Notes under the pieces: generated by a model | What the model was told of the DNA's origin: nothing | Databases searched by the model: none | Seen by the model: the letters and a program-made list of their open reading frames with translations, nothing else | Shown: piece after piece, positions 43,352-52,503 of the stretch | How positions within the stretch are numbered: the first letter of the stretch is position 1 | Layout of the letters: the number at the start of each line of letters is the position of its first letter | Translations under genes and position numbers: made by a program | Source of the DNA: Caulobacterales bacterium | GTDB lineage: Bacteria > Pseudomonadota > Alphaproteobacteria > Caulobacterales > Parvularculaceae | DNA length: 64,000 nt | Direction of reading: 5' to 3' | Assembly (NCBI GenBank): GCA_020638525.1 | Contig: JACKIL010000002.1 | Span: 248,001 to 312,000, forward strand

Positions 43352-44581
43352 ATGCAGCGCAAACTTTATACGATCCTGGGGACGGTCGGCATCTTTGTCG
43401 CCTTCGTCGCCTTGATCATGCTGCTCGGCTCCCTCCGACCGAAAATGAAAACCGAAGAGCCGGTGATCATCCCGCCGACCGTTTTCTATCAGACGACGCA
43501 GCCGCGCCAGGTGACGCTCGACGTCGCCGCGCAGGGCGAGGTTCGTCCGCGTACGGATATCGTGCTGACCGCGCAGGTCTCCGGCCGCGTCGTTGCGACT
43601 TCTGATGCTTTCGTCGATGGCGGCGCGTTTGAGGAAGGCGACCTTCTCGTGAAGATCGAGGACGCCGATTATCGCTTCGCCGTCACCAGCGCGCACGCCC
43701 GCGTCGCGCAGGCCGAAGAAAACCTGAAGCGCGAACAGGCCGAAGCGACGCTCGCCGAGCGCGACTACGCCGAGCTTGGCCGCAGCGATGACCCGTCCGA
43801 CCTCGCCTTGCGCAAGCCGCAGCTCGCTCAGGCGAAAGCCGCTTATGAGGCCGCCCTCGCCGATTATCGCGCCGCGCAACTCAATCTCGACCGCACGGAA
43901 ATCCGCGCGCCCTTCAAGGGCCGCGTGCGCCAGCGCATCGCCGGCGAAGGCCAGTTCGTCGCGCCCGGCTCGCAGCTCGGACAGATCTTCTCGACCCATG
44001 TCGCCGAGATCCGCCTGCCGCTGACGGACGCTGACCTCGCCAAGCTCGGCATCTCCATCGCCTTCGTCGAAACGGAAGAGCAGAAGGGCCCGCCCGTGCA
44101 TCTTTCCGGAGAGATCGCGGGCCGCGTCCACCACTGGACGGGGCGCGTCGCGCGCACCGACGGCGCGCTCGATCCCTCGACGCGTCAGATTTCAGCGATC
44201 ACGGTCGTCGACGATCCTTATGGCGCGGGCAGCGACAATGGCGTTCCGCTCGCCATCGGCCTCTATGTCGACGCGATCATCGAAGGCAAGCCGTTCGACA
44301 AGGCGATCGTGCTGCCGCGCTCGGCGCTCTATGGGCGCGACGTCGTCTATGTGATCGGCAAGGACAACAAGCTCGCAAAGCGCGTCGTCGAGATCGTTTC
44401 GTCGAGCAAGGACACGATTACGATCGCGAGCGGGCTCGCCGCTGGCGAGCGCGTCGCCATCTCGCCGCTGCGCGGCGCCGATGACGGCTCTGAAGTCGTG
44501 CCTGTCGATCCGAACGCTCCCGAAACGCCGACTACGGCCGGCGGCGAGCCGACAGTCACCGCGGCCGGAGACACGCTGTGA
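43352..44581 (+). CDS. RND efflux periplasmic adaptor subunit
   Basis: 409 residues of the AcrA/MexA (HlyD-type) membrane-fusion family. An N-terminal membrane anchor (about residues 7-27) precedes lipoyl halves (LTAQVSGRVVATSDAFVDGG, VKIEDADYR) on either side of a helical hairpin, then a beta-barrel domain with FVAPGSQLGQIF. It bridges the permease and the outer-membrane factor. It starts 4 bp after the outer-membrane-factor stop and its own stop overlaps the permease start (GTGA). The anchor is a transmembrane helix rather than a lipid. Confidence 0.9.
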   Translation: MQRKLYTILGTVGIFVAFVALIMLLGSLRPKMKTEEPVIIPPTVFYQTTQPRQVTLDVAAQGEVRPRTDIVLTAQVSGRVVATSDAFVDGGAFEEGDLLVKIEDADYRFAVTSAHARVAQAEENLKREQAEATLAERDYAELGRSDDPSDLALRKPQLAQAKAAYEAALADYRAAQLNLDRTEIRAPFKGRVRQRIAGEGQFVAPGSQLGQIFSTHVAEIRLPLTDADLAKLGISIAFVETEEQKGPPVHLSGEIAGRVHHWTGRVARTDGALDPSTRQISAITVVDDPYGAGSDNGVPLAIGLYVDAIIEGKPFDKAIVLPRSALYGRDVVYVIGKDNKLAKRVVEIVSSSKDTITIASGLAAGERVAISPLRGADDGSEVVPVDPNAPETPTTAGGEPTVTAAGDTL

Positions 44582-47500
44582 ACGGATTGATCGCCTTCTG
44601 GGCGCGTAACGGCGTCGCTGCAAATCTCCTGATGATCGGCGTTCTGATCGCCGGGTTCTTCGCGTTCACGAAGATCGAACGCGAGGTCTTCCCGAGCGGC
44701 AGTTTCAACAACGCGATCATCTCCGTCGCCTGGCCGGGCGCCTCGCCACGCGAGGTCGAAGAGCAGATCATCCTCAGGATCGAGGAAGCAATCTCGGACG
44801 TCGACGGCGTCGACCATGTCGAAGCGACGGCGCGCGAAGGCCGTGCGAGCGTCACGGTTGAAGGCAAGGACTCGGTCGATACGACGCTTTTCCTGAACGA
44901 GATCAAGAACCGCATCGACGGCATTTCAACCTTCCCGCAGGACGCCTTCCCGCCCGTCGTCCAGCAAATGCGCGGCGAACAGGGCGCGATCTATATCGGC
45001 CTTTATGGCGACTTCGATGAACGCGAGTTGAACCGCACGGCGCGCCGCCTGCGCGACGAACTCGCCCAGCTTCCGAACGGCTCTCCCCTTGTCGAACTCT
45101 GGGGCGACCGCGCGGAGGAAGTATCGATCGAGGTTTCGGAAGAAACGCTGCGCCGTTACGGCCTCACCTTTGACGATGTGGCGCGCGCCATTCGCGGCTC
45201 GTCGCTCAATCTCGCCGGCGGCGAAGTGCGCACCGAGACGGGCAATATTCAGGTCGCGACGCGCAATCTCGCCGACTCTGAAGATGAATTCGCGCGCATC
45301 GTCGTGCGCCAGCTCCCTGACGGATCCATCCTGCGCGTCGGCGACATCGCCAAGGTCATCGACGGCTTCGAAGAACGCCGCCAGCGGCGCGAGATGAACG
45401 GCAAGCCGTCAATTTCGCTCGCCGTCCAGGCGCCCGAGACGTTCAACATCGTGAAACTCTCCAAGGCCGTGAACGAATGGGTCGCGGAGAAGAACAAGGA
45501 GCTCGAACCGAAAGGCGGCGAACTGCTCGTCTGGTTCGATACGGCCGATCTCTATTTCGGCCGGATGAACCTCGTCACCTCGAACGCGATGCAGGGCCTC
45601 GTTCTCGTTCTCATCTGCCTTCTGCTGTTCCTGCGCCCGACGGTCGCGACCTGGGTCACGGTCGGCATTCCGATCGCGTTCGCCGGCGCCTTCATTTTCA
45701 TGCCCGGGGCCGGCGTGTCGCTGAACATGCTGTCGCTGTTCGCCTTCCTTCTCGTCATCGGGGTCGTCGTCGACGATGCGATCGTCGTCGGTGAAAGCAT
45801 TCACGAGGCGGTCGAGTCCGGCAAGAAGGGCGTCGATGCGGCGATCTATGGCGCGCAGCTTGTCGCCAAGCCGGTCGTCTTCGCCGTCATCACGACGATC
45901 TTCGCCTTCATGCCCTGGCTCTTCATGTCCGGCGGGACCGCGCAGTTCACGAAACACATTTCGCTGACAATCCTCTTCGCGCTCACTTTCTCGCTGATCG
46001 AGTCGCTGTTCATCCTGCCTTCCCACCTCGCTCACATGAAGAAAGAGAAGAAAGACGGGCGATTCCACCGCTTCCAGAGCTTCTTCGCAGACGGGCTGCT
46101 GCGGTTCGCCGACAGGGTTTACCGCCCGCTGGCTGAAAAGGCCCTGCGCCACCGCTATTACACCGTCGCTTTCTTCCTCGGCGCCTTCGCGCTCGCCGTA
46201 GCGCTCCTCTCGCAGGGCTGGGTCGCGTTCAAGTTCATGCCTGAAGTGCAAGGCACCTTCATTTCGCTGACCGCGCGGCTGCCGGAAGGCTCGCCATATT
46301 CGCGCAGCCTGCAGATCTTCGAGCAGGTTCAGGAAGCGGCCGCGAAGATGAAAGAGGAACTCGGCAAGACCCGGGACGGCGAAGACATCGTACGCTCCGT
46401 CTATGTGCGCGCCGATGAAGGCCAGGTCGTCTCCTACGTGACGGTCATCGACGGCGAAAAGCGCAAGCAATCGACCGAGGAGCTGTCGCAGGTTTTCCGG
46501 CGCACGGTCGGCGACATTCCGGACGCTGAAGAGATCAACGTCACCTACACGATCAACGATAGCGGCCCGGACCTCTCCTTCGGCGTCGAAGCGAAGGACC
46601 TTGAGGATCTGCGTCTCGCAACGCTCGACATCCAGAACTATCTGAAGCGCCTGCCCGGCGTCTTCGACGTGCGCAACAACCTGCAATCGGCGACGCCGGA
46701 GCTCCAGATCGAGCTCAAATCTGGCGCCGAGCGCTTCGGCCTCACGCTCGCCGAGGTGACCCGTCAGGTCCGCCAGGCCTTCTATGGCGAGGAAGTCCAG
46801 CGCCTTCCCCGTGAGGGCCAGGACGTGCGCGTGATGGTCCGCTATCCGGCCGAAGCGCGCAGCTCCCTCATTTCGGTCGAGACGATGCGCATCAGAACCG
46901 CCGACGGGCGCGAGGTGCCGCTTTCGGCCGTGGCCGATGTCTCCTTCTCGCCGAGCTACAAGCGCATCGACCGGCGCGACCGCAAGCGCTCGGCGATGAT
47001 CACGGGCGAGCTTCACGAAGGCGTCGACCGCGCCGCGATCATGAAGAGCTTCAAGGAAGAATTTGCGCCCGAATGGAAGAGGAACCACCTGAACGTCTCG
47101 CTCGCCGAGCGCGGCGATCAGGAAGAACAGGCCGATTTCATGAAGGAATTCATCTCCCTTTATGTCATCGCGCTTGTCGCCATGTACATGTTGATCGCGA
47201 TCGGTTTCGGGTCTTACTGGCAGCCGATTCTGATCATGACGGCTATTCCGTTCGGCTTCATGGGCGCGGCCTTCGGCCACTTCATCTTTGGGCTGAACTT
47301 CGCGCTCTTCTCCTTCTTCGGAGTGGGCGCGGCGGCGGGCGTCGTCGTCAACGACAACCTCGTTCTCATCGACACGGTGAACCGGCTCAGGGCCGAGGGC
47401 GAAGGCGCCCTTTCCGCGCTCGTCAAAGCGGGCGTCTCCCGCTTCCGGCCGATTCTCCTCACCTCGCTGACAACATTCCTCGGCCTGTTGCCGCTGATGT

Positions 47501-47772
47501 TCTCGCGGGCGACCGACGCGCAATTCCTGATGCCGACCGTCGTCGCGCTCGCCTGGGGCACGTTCTTCGCCCTCTTCGTCACGCTGTTCTTCGTACCGTC
47601 GCTTTACGTGATCGGCGTCGACATCGCGCGCTTCTATCGTTGGGCGTGGACCGGCAAAGAGCAGGCGGAATTCGGCGAAGGCGCTTCGAAAGAAAGCGAT
47701 TTCGCAACGCCGACCGATTCGACCGCGCACGGACAGCCTGGCGAGCCGAATATCTATCGGCCTGCGGAGTAA
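44578..47772 (+). CDS. RND-family multidrug/solute efflux permease
   Basis: 1064 residues, the usual size of an RND pump of the AcrB type. It has the N-terminal membrane helix (LLMIGVLIAGFFAFTKIE), a first large periplasmic loop, membrane segments with FLLVIGVVVDDAIVVGESIHE carrying the two Asp of the proton path, then a second loop and a C-terminal membrane half ending near residue 1020. GTG start overlaps the adaptor stop. It uses proton motive force to expel compounds. The substrates cannot be told; export of phenolics or of products of the catabolic genes would be one option. Confidence 0.92.
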   Translation: MNGLIAFWARNGVAANLLMIGVLIAGFFAFTKIEREVFPSGSFNNAIISVAWPGASPREVEEQIILRIEEAISDVDGVDHVEATAREGRASVTVEGKDSVDTTLFLNEIKNRIDGISTFPQDAFPPVVQQMRGEQGAIYIGLYGDFDERELNRTARRLRDELAQLPNGSPLVELWGDRAEEVSIEVSEETLRRYGLTFDDVARAIRGSSLNLAGGEVRTETGNIQVATRNLADSEDEFARIVVRQLPDGSILRVGDIAKVIDGFEERRQRREMNGKPSISLAVQAPETFNIVKLSKAVNEWVAEKNKELEPKGGELLVWFDTADLYFGRMNLVTSNAMQGLVLVLICLLLFLRPTVATWVTVGIPIAFAGAFIFMPGAGVSLNMLSLFAFLLVIGVVVDDAIVVGESIHEAVESGKKGVDAAIYGAQLVAKPVVFAVITTIFAFMPWLFMSGGTAQFTKHISLTILFALTFSLIESLFILPSHLAHMKKEKKDGRFHRFQSFFADGLLRFADRVYRPLAEKALRHRYYTVAFFLGAFALAVALLSQGWVAFKFMPEVQGTFISLTARLPEGSPYSRSLQIFEQVQEAAAKMKEELGKTRDGEDIVRSVYVRADEGQVVSYVTVIDGEKRKQSTEELSQVFRRTVGDIPDAEEINVTYTINDSGPDLSFGVEAKDLEDLRLATLDIQNYLKRLPGVFDVRNNLQSATPELQIELKSGAERFGLTLAEVTRQVRQAFYGEEVQRLPREGQDVRVMVRYPAEARSSLISVETMRIRTADGREVPLSAVADVSFSPSYKRIDRRDRKRSAMITGELHEGVDRAAIMKSFKEEFAPEWKRNHLNVSLAERGDQEEQADFMKEFISLYVIALVAMYMLIAIGFGSYWQPILIMTAIPFGFMGAAFGHFIFGLNFALFSFFGVGAAAGVVVNDNLVLIDTVNRLRAEGEGALSALVKAGVSRFRPILLTSLTTFLGLLPLMFSRATDAQFLMPTVVALAWGTFFALFVTLFFVPSLYVIGVDIARFYRWAWTGKEQAEFGEGASKESDFATPTDSTAHGQPGEPNIYRPAE

Positions 47773-47871
47773 CCGGCGCTTCCTGTTAACCTTATGTTAA
47801 CGGATTGGGCGGAAGCTGAGGCTGTCTTCTCCCGAGAAGATACCCCACCATACCCCACGACAGTGAGTAAG

Positions 47872-47910
47872 CGGCCGTGCCCCCCCCAAGGCGCGGCCGT
47901 CTCGCTTTTC
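47872..47910 (+). terminator. Rho-independent terminator of the RND operon
   Basis: A hairpin with arms CGGCCGTGCC (47872-47881) and GGCGCGGCCG (47890-47899), one G-T pair, around a C-rich loop, followed by TCTCGCTTTTC. It lies 100 bp after the permease stop and before tRNA-Asn, so it ends the efflux operon. Confidence 0.75.
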
Positions 47911-48085
47911 GCCCTCCGCAATATCAGCCAGAGCGCGCCTCCGCCGGCCTCGCCTTAGCAAAGCGCCCGAAAAAAACGCCGAAGCGTCCCCCTCTCCTTC
48001 TTCTTCGCGCGTTCACCGAAAAAAGGTAATTTGCCTGTAGATTTAGGAAGTTCGCTTTGCTATATCCGCGGCCTTCCAACGGCGG

Positions 48086-48161
48086 TCCCCGATAGCTCAG
48101 TTGGTAGAGCATTCGACTGTTAATCGAATGGTCGCTGGTTCGAGTCCAGCTCGGGGAGCCA
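48086..48161 (+). tRNA. tRNA-Asn (anticodon GTT)
   Basis: 76 nt with a complete cloverleaf. The acceptor pairs TCCCCGA with TCGGGGA, the D-arm is AGCTCAGTTGGTAGAGC, the anticodon loop is CTGTTAA (GTT at 48119-48121), the T-arm contains GGTTCGAGTCC, and the gene encodes the 3' GCCA. A normal core gene. Confidence 0.97.
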
Positions 48162-48284
48162 CTCTCTCAATCCGAATCGCACGCCGCCAGAAAGCGCCCC
48201 ATGCGCGCTCATGGGCGATTTCTGTAGTTGATGCCTCGTCCGGCGCTGCCCAATCTGCCTCTCAAGAAAACCATGAGGGGTAAG

Positions 48285-49967
48285 ATGAACATCAATCGCA
48301 GAACCATGCTCGGCGCCGCCGCCATTCTGACGGCTTCGGCGGCGACAGCCGCGCCAGCCGGCGCCGCTATCCGCAAATCCGGCGGCGGGCGCGCGCACGC
48401 CAAGGCGCTCGAAAAGCTGCAGGCCTACGCCGAACAGCACCGCGCCGACTGGGGGCTGCCGGGCATGACGGTCTGCGTCGTCGACAAGGAAGGCTTCACC
48501 GGCTTCGTCACCAGCGGCCTCGCAAATATCGACAAGAAAGTTCCTGTCGGGCCGGACCATCTGTTCCAGATCGGCTCGATCTCGAAGATGTTCGCCGCGC
48601 TGACGCTCTGGTCGATCTTCGAGGAAGGCAAACTTTCGCCGGAAACGCCGCTGGTCGACGCCCTGCCGGGCCTCAAGGTGAAGGACGGCGCAGCCATCCA
48701 GCTGCAACATGTCCTCGATCATACGTCAGGGTTGCCCGGGGATGCACCGGTTGTCTCGGAACTCGGCCTGTGGTCGGGCTACGCCCCCGGCTCCCACTGG
48801 TCCTACAGCAATACAGGCTATGAGCTGCTGGGCCTCATAATCGCAAACGCGGACGGGCGGACCTATCCCGAAAGCGTCGCTGCGCGCGTGCTGGAGCCGC
48901 TCGGTATGGACCAGTCCATCGGCGCGATGCGGGTGTTTGATCGCGACCGGTATGCGACCGGCTATGAGCCTGCCTATTCCGACCGCACGTCGCTGCGGCC
49001 CGGACCGCTCGCGCCAGCGCCGTGGGTCGATTCCGACAGCGCCGCCGGCTGCATCGCCGCGACCGCGGGCGACATGACGAAGTTCATGCAGTTCCTCCTT
49101 GGCCTCGCCGAGGGCAAAGGCGGACCGGTCCTCAGCGATGCGGGAGCAATGAAGTTCCTCGCGAACCCCGCCGATGCGCCCGGATGGAGCCCTGGCGTCA
49201 AATATGGAAATGGCATTGCACGCGTCGAAATCGACGGCCGACCATTCCTGCACCACACCGGCGGCATGGTGTCTTTCGTCTCATCATTACATGTCGACAC
49301 CGAAACCGGCGTCGCCGCCTTTTCTTCAGCCAATATCGGATATCCTTCTGGCTATCGCCCTAAAGATATGACGATTTTCGCCTGCAAGCTCATGCATGCA
49401 ATGAAGAGCAATGGCGAAGAACCTGAACCAAAAGAAACAAAGCCGACCGTCGAAAATCCGGAGCGTTTCTCAGGCGTCTTCACCGCTGCGAATGGAGACA
49501 CGATCGAAATCGCGGCCGGCAAGGACTCCATCGCCATGCGCCGCGGCGGCGTGGAAAGCAGAATGCAGCCAGTGGTGGAGACCGGTTTCGCCTGCGAAGC
49601 GCCTGAATTCGCGGTGACCGGGCTCGTTTTCGACCTCGAAGAAGACAAGGCCGTCCGCGTGTGGGCGGGCGAGGTCGAGTATGCCGCCGATCCCTCCGCC
49701 GGGTTCAAGCCGCCCGCGCCCGCCGACCTGTCCGCGCTCGCGGGCGTCTATCAGAGCGATGACGCCTGGAGCGGCCCCATTTCTCTCTACGCCCGCGACG
49801 GCGCTCTTTGGGTCGGCAATGTCGAACAGCTCGTCCAATCGCCGAGCGGCGATTGGGGCTTCGGTGACGAAAGCTCGCCGGAGAAGCTGCGCTTCGACGG
49901 TGTCCTCGCCGGGCGTCCGCACCGCCTGCTTCTGTCCGGTTTCCCCTACTACCGGCGCTTCAGCTAA
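48285..49967 (+). CDS. Tat-exported serine hydrolase (class C beta-lactamase family)
   Basis: 560 residues. An N-terminal NRRTMLGAAAIL is a twin-arginine signal. The beta-lactamase-related domain has the nucleophile Ser98 in GSISKM (Ser-x-x-Lys), the Tyr in YSNTGYELLG, and HTGG in place of the usual KTG. The C-terminal 170 residues hold a beta-rich extension. The family covers carboxypeptidases, esterases and lactamases, so a beta-lactam role is not established. ATG 48285 is chosen for GAGGGG 6 bp upstream; the frame opens earlier. It is followed by a strong terminator. Confidence 0.88.
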   Translation: MNINRRTMLGAAAILTASAATAAPAGAAIRKSGGGRAHAKALEKLQAYAEQHRADWGLPGMTVCVVDKEGFTGFVTSGLANIDKKVPVGPDHLFQIGSISKMFAALTLWSIFEEGKLSPETPLVDALPGLKVKDGAAIQLQHVLDHTSGLPGDAPVVSELGLWSGYAPGSHWSYSNTGYELLGLIIANADGRTYPESVAARVLEPLGMDQSIGAMRVFDRDRYATGYEPAYSDRTSLRPGPLAPAPWVDSDSAAGCIAATAGDMTKFMQFLLGLAEGKGGPVLSDAGAMKFLANPADAPGWSPGVKYGNGIARVEIDGRPFLHHTGGMVSFVSSLHVDTETGVAAFSSANIGYPSGYRPKDMTIFACKLMHAMKSNGEEPEPKETKPTVENPERFSGVFTAANGDTIEIAAGKDSIAMRRGGVESRMQPVVETGFACEAPEFAVTGLVFDLEEDKAVRVWAGEVEYAADPSAGFKPPAPADLSALAGVYQSDDAWSGPISLYARDGALWVGNVEQLVQSPSGDWGFGDESSPEKLRFDGVLAGRPHRLLLSGFPYYRRFS

Positions 49968-49979
49968 GCACTCGATTCA

Positions 49980-50024
49980 CCCCCTCCGAAAGGCTCCTCA
50001 GGCGCCCTTTCGGAGGGGGTTTTG
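49980..50024 (+). terminator. Strong rho-independent terminator
   Basis: A perfect 14-bp stem, CCCCCTCCGAAAGG (49980-49993) against CCTTTCGGAGGGGG (50006-50019), a 12-nt loop, then TTTT. It lies 12 bp after the serine-hydrolase stop. A degraded echo (ACCGAAAGGGCGCC) follows at about 50039-50053. Confidence 0.9.
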
Positions 50025-50356
50025 AGAACGCTCTGACCCCACCGAAAGGGCGCCTGGAACGCGCCAGCCGGCCAAACACTCCGCCAGCGGCCTGAACACT
50101 ATATTGCACCGCACAACAGTTAACGTTTCTCCGGAATTCATTGTTTTGCCTAAGTTAATCCGAACATTATCAATAGTTTAAGAAATAGTTACGGGGCGAG
50201 ACCCCGTTTTGGCACACCGATTGCATTTTAGATGAGCGTTGGGGGGGATCTCTTGAGCTCCCCTGTAGGCGGCTTTCGCGTCCGGCTGTCCCGATGGGGC
50301 TGGCGGGCGTGGCGGCCGCACCTCTGTAAAAGTGAAACCAAGGTGGGAGACTACAA
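50025..50356 (+). promoter_or_regulatory. Leader region of the fibre-like locus
   Basis: About 330 bp without a gene. It includes the sigma-54 promoter at 50210-50225 and a roughly 120-nt untranslated leader before the GTG at 50357. The AT-rich part upstream (50105-50190) is a plausible site for activator binding. No clean activator palindrome is visible. GGGAG at about 50345-50349 is the ribosome site of the repeat protein. Confidence 0.55.
50210..50225 (+). promoter_or_regulatory. Sigma-54 (RpoN) promoter
   Basis: TGGCAC-N5-TTGCA, an exact match to the -24/-12 consensus with GG at 50211 and GC at 50223, 12 bp apart. It is on the plus strand 132 bp before the repeat-protein start, with a predicted transcript start near 50236. 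A sigma-54 activator gene at 57013-58239 in the same locus supports it. Confidence 0.85.
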
Positions 50357-52327
50357 GTGAAACTCAATCTTCTGACCACTATCGCTGTGTCGGCCCTGCT
50401 GACGTCGGCTGGCGCTGCGCTGGCGCAGCCGACTGAATCGGGCCCGGGCAACCAGGAAACGGGCGACGGCTCGCAGACGGTCGACACCGACCTTCTCGAC
50501 GTTGACGTTCAGGACAACGGCAACGACAACTCGGATAACTCGGACAACTCCGACAATTCGACGAACGACTCGAACAACACCGACGACAACTCGGACGATG
50601 ACGCCATCGACCAAGACGCCGGTAACGACCAGGACAACGACGCCATCGACAACGACGGCGGCGACAATGACGTCCTCGACATCGACGCGACCGACAATTC
50701 CGACAACTCGGATAACTCGGACAACTCGAACAACTCCGACAACTCCGATAACTCGGACGACGACGGCGTTGACCTCGACGGCGACAATGACGGCCTCGAC
50801 CTCGATATCCAGGACAACGGCAACGACAGCTCGGACAACTCGACGAACGACTCGAACAACACCGATGCGTTCACGGGCGCCGACAGCGACGTTCTCGACA
50901 TCGACGCGACCGACAACTCCGACAACTCGGACAACTCGGACGACGACGGCCTCGACTACGACGGCGACAATCAGGACAACGACCTCCTCGATCTCGACGC
51001 CACCGACAACTCGGACAACTCGAACAACTCCGACAACTCGGACAACTCGGACGATGACGGCATTGACCAGGACGCCGGCGGCGACATGGACAATGACGGC
51101 CTCGACGTCGACATCCAGGACAACGGCAACGACAACTCGGATAACTCCGACAACTCGGACAACTCGACGAACGACTCGAACAACACCGATGCGTTCACGG
51201 GCGCCGACAGCGACGTTGTCGATATCGACGCGACCGACAACTCGGACAACTCGGACAACTCCGACAACTCCGACAACTCGGACGACGATGGCATCGACTA
51301 TGATGGCGACAATCAGGACAACGATGTCCTCGACGTCGACATTCAGGACAATGGCAACGACAGCTCCGACAACTCGACGAATGACTCGTTCAACACGGAC
51401 GACAATTCGGACGACGACGGCATCGACTATGACGGCGACAACCAGGACAACGATGTCCTCGACGTCGACCTGACGGACAACTCGGACAACTCCGACAACT
51501 CCGACGATGACGGCATCGACTATGACGGCGACAATCAGGACAACGACGTCCTCGATATCGACGACAACTCCGACAACTCGACGAACGACTCGTTCAACAC
51601 CGACGACAACTCGGACGATGACGGCATCGACTACGATGGCGACAATCAGGACAACGACCTGATCGACCTCGACAACGTCGGCAATGACAACTCGGACAAC
51701 TCGGATAACTCGGACAACTCCGACAACTCCGACAACTCGACGAACGACTCGTTCAACGACGCTTCGGACGACGACGGCATCGACCAGGACGCCGGCGGCG
51801 ACATGGACAATGACGTTCTTGACGTTGACGCGACCGACCAGAGCGGTAACGGCAACGCCAACAACAACTCCACGTCGAACTACTCCGAAGACAACGACGG
51901 CATTGAGCAGAACGCTGGCGGCGACATGGACAACGACGGCATTGACGTCGATGTTGCAGTCGACAACAGCGACCACAACAGTGCTGACGGTGGCTCGGCC
52001 GTTGCGAACGACAATGGTTCGGTGGCCGTCGATAACTCCGACAACTCAACGAACGACTCGTTCAACACCAACACCGAGATCAACACGGAGATCAACACGA
52101 CCTTCGAACTGACGATCGGTGACGTTCAGCTGAACGCGACGGACCTGTCCGCTTCGGTCAGCAGCGTGACGATCGGCGGCGACATCCCGCCGTCGGGCGC
52201 GGTGACGGGCGACATCAGCGGTTCGACGCTGAGCGACAACCAAGGCCTGTTCATCACGAACAACAACACGGGCGTCTCGAGCATCAACAACTCGCAGAAC
52301 GTCAACGTTGGCACGGTTAACAACTAA
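50357..52327 (+). CDS. Secreted Asp/Asn/Ser-repeat protein, candidate fibre or matrix subunit
   Basis: 656 residues with a signal peptide (cleavage near Ala23-Gln24). Residues about 40-590 are repeats of DNSDNS, STNDSNNTDD, DDDGIDYDGDNQDND, DVLDVD and DIDATDNSD blocks with no Cys and almost no basic or aromatic residues except Tyr in DYDGD. Blocks such as DGDNDGLDLD resemble calcium-binding loops. The last 100 residues change character (TFELTIGDVQLNATD) and end in GLFITNNNTGVSS and NSQNVNVGTVNN, an Asn-rich tail like that of the next gene. GTG start with GGGAG upstream, and a sigma-54 promoter before it. A secreted fibre, adhesin or matrix protein is inferred from composition and neighbours. 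Confidence 0.75.
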   Translation: MKLNLLTTIAVSALLTSAGAALAQPTESGPGNQETGDGSQTVDTDLLDVDVQDNGNDNSDNSDNSDNSTNDSNNTDDNSDDDAIDQDAGNDQDNDAIDNDGGDNDVLDIDATDNSDNSDNSDNSNNSDNSDNSDDDGVDLDGDNDGLDLDIQDNGNDSSDNSTNDSNNTDAFTGADSDVLDIDATDNSDNSDNSDDDGLDYDGDNQDNDLLDLDATDNSDNSNNSDNSDNSDDDGIDQDAGGDMDNDGLDVDIQDNGNDNSDNSDNSDNSTNDSNNTDAFTGADSDVVDIDATDNSDNSDNSDNSDNSDDDGIDYDGDNQDNDVLDVDIQDNGNDSSDNSTNDSFNTDDNSDDDGIDYDGDNQDNDVLDVDLTDNSDNSDNSDDDGIDYDGDNQDNDVLDIDDNSDNSTNDSFNTDDNSDDDGIDYDGDNQDNDLIDLDNVGNDNSDNSDNSDNSDNSDNSTNDSFNDASDDDGIDQDAGGDMDNDVLDVDATDQSGNGNANNNSTSNYSEDNDGIEQNAGGDMDNDGIDVDVAVDNSDHNSADGGSAVANDNGSVAVDNSDNSTNDSFNTNTEINTEINTTFELTIGDVQLNATDLSASVSSVTIGGDIPPSGAVTGDISGSTLSDNQGLFITNNNTGVSSINNSQNVNVGTVNN

Positions 52328-52350
52328 TCGTGTACTGACGTAATCGGGCG

Positions 52351-52380
52351 TGGGCGCTGTGGAGATCTCCACGGCGCCCA
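52351..52380. repeat. 30-bp palindrome between the repeat protein and the next gene
   Basis: The arms TGGGCGCTGTGGAGA and TCTCCACGGCGCCCA form a 15-bp stem with one G-T pair. No U-run follows. In the gap after the first gene of an operon it could slow RNA decay or partly stop transcription, giving more of the first product than of the later ones. Confidence 0.6.
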
Positions 52381-52503
52381 TAGCCTCCTCTAAGTCAAGA
52401 AGATCAGCCTAAAGAAGACTTAATGATTTCTAAGTTGCCGCTGCCATCGAAAGCGGCGAGAATTACTAAAGCCGGATGAGTCTTCCGGCGGTGGGAGAGT
52501 TAA

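Noticed and set aside
45409..47730. Very long open frame antisense to the RND permease
   Set aside because: Composition is Arg/Asp/Glu-rich nonsense typical of the reverse frame of a GC-rich gene, and the plus-strand permease is unmistakable.
48290..49967. Reading the serine hydrolase as a true beta-lactamase resistance gene
   Set aside because: The Ser-x-x-Lys and Tyr motifs fit, but KTG is replaced by HTG and the family is broad, so resistance is not supported.
50500..51770. Short repeated DNA that might suggest a CRISPR array
   Set aside because: Repeats are in-frame GAC-AAC-TCG type codon repeats with irregular spacing and no unique spacers.
50351..51976. 541-codon antisense frame and plus-frame TTRTT-type frames across the repeat gene
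   Set aside because: They are low-complexity shadows of the Asp/Asn/Ser repeats in other frames; the main frame has a start, a signal peptide and a ribosome site.
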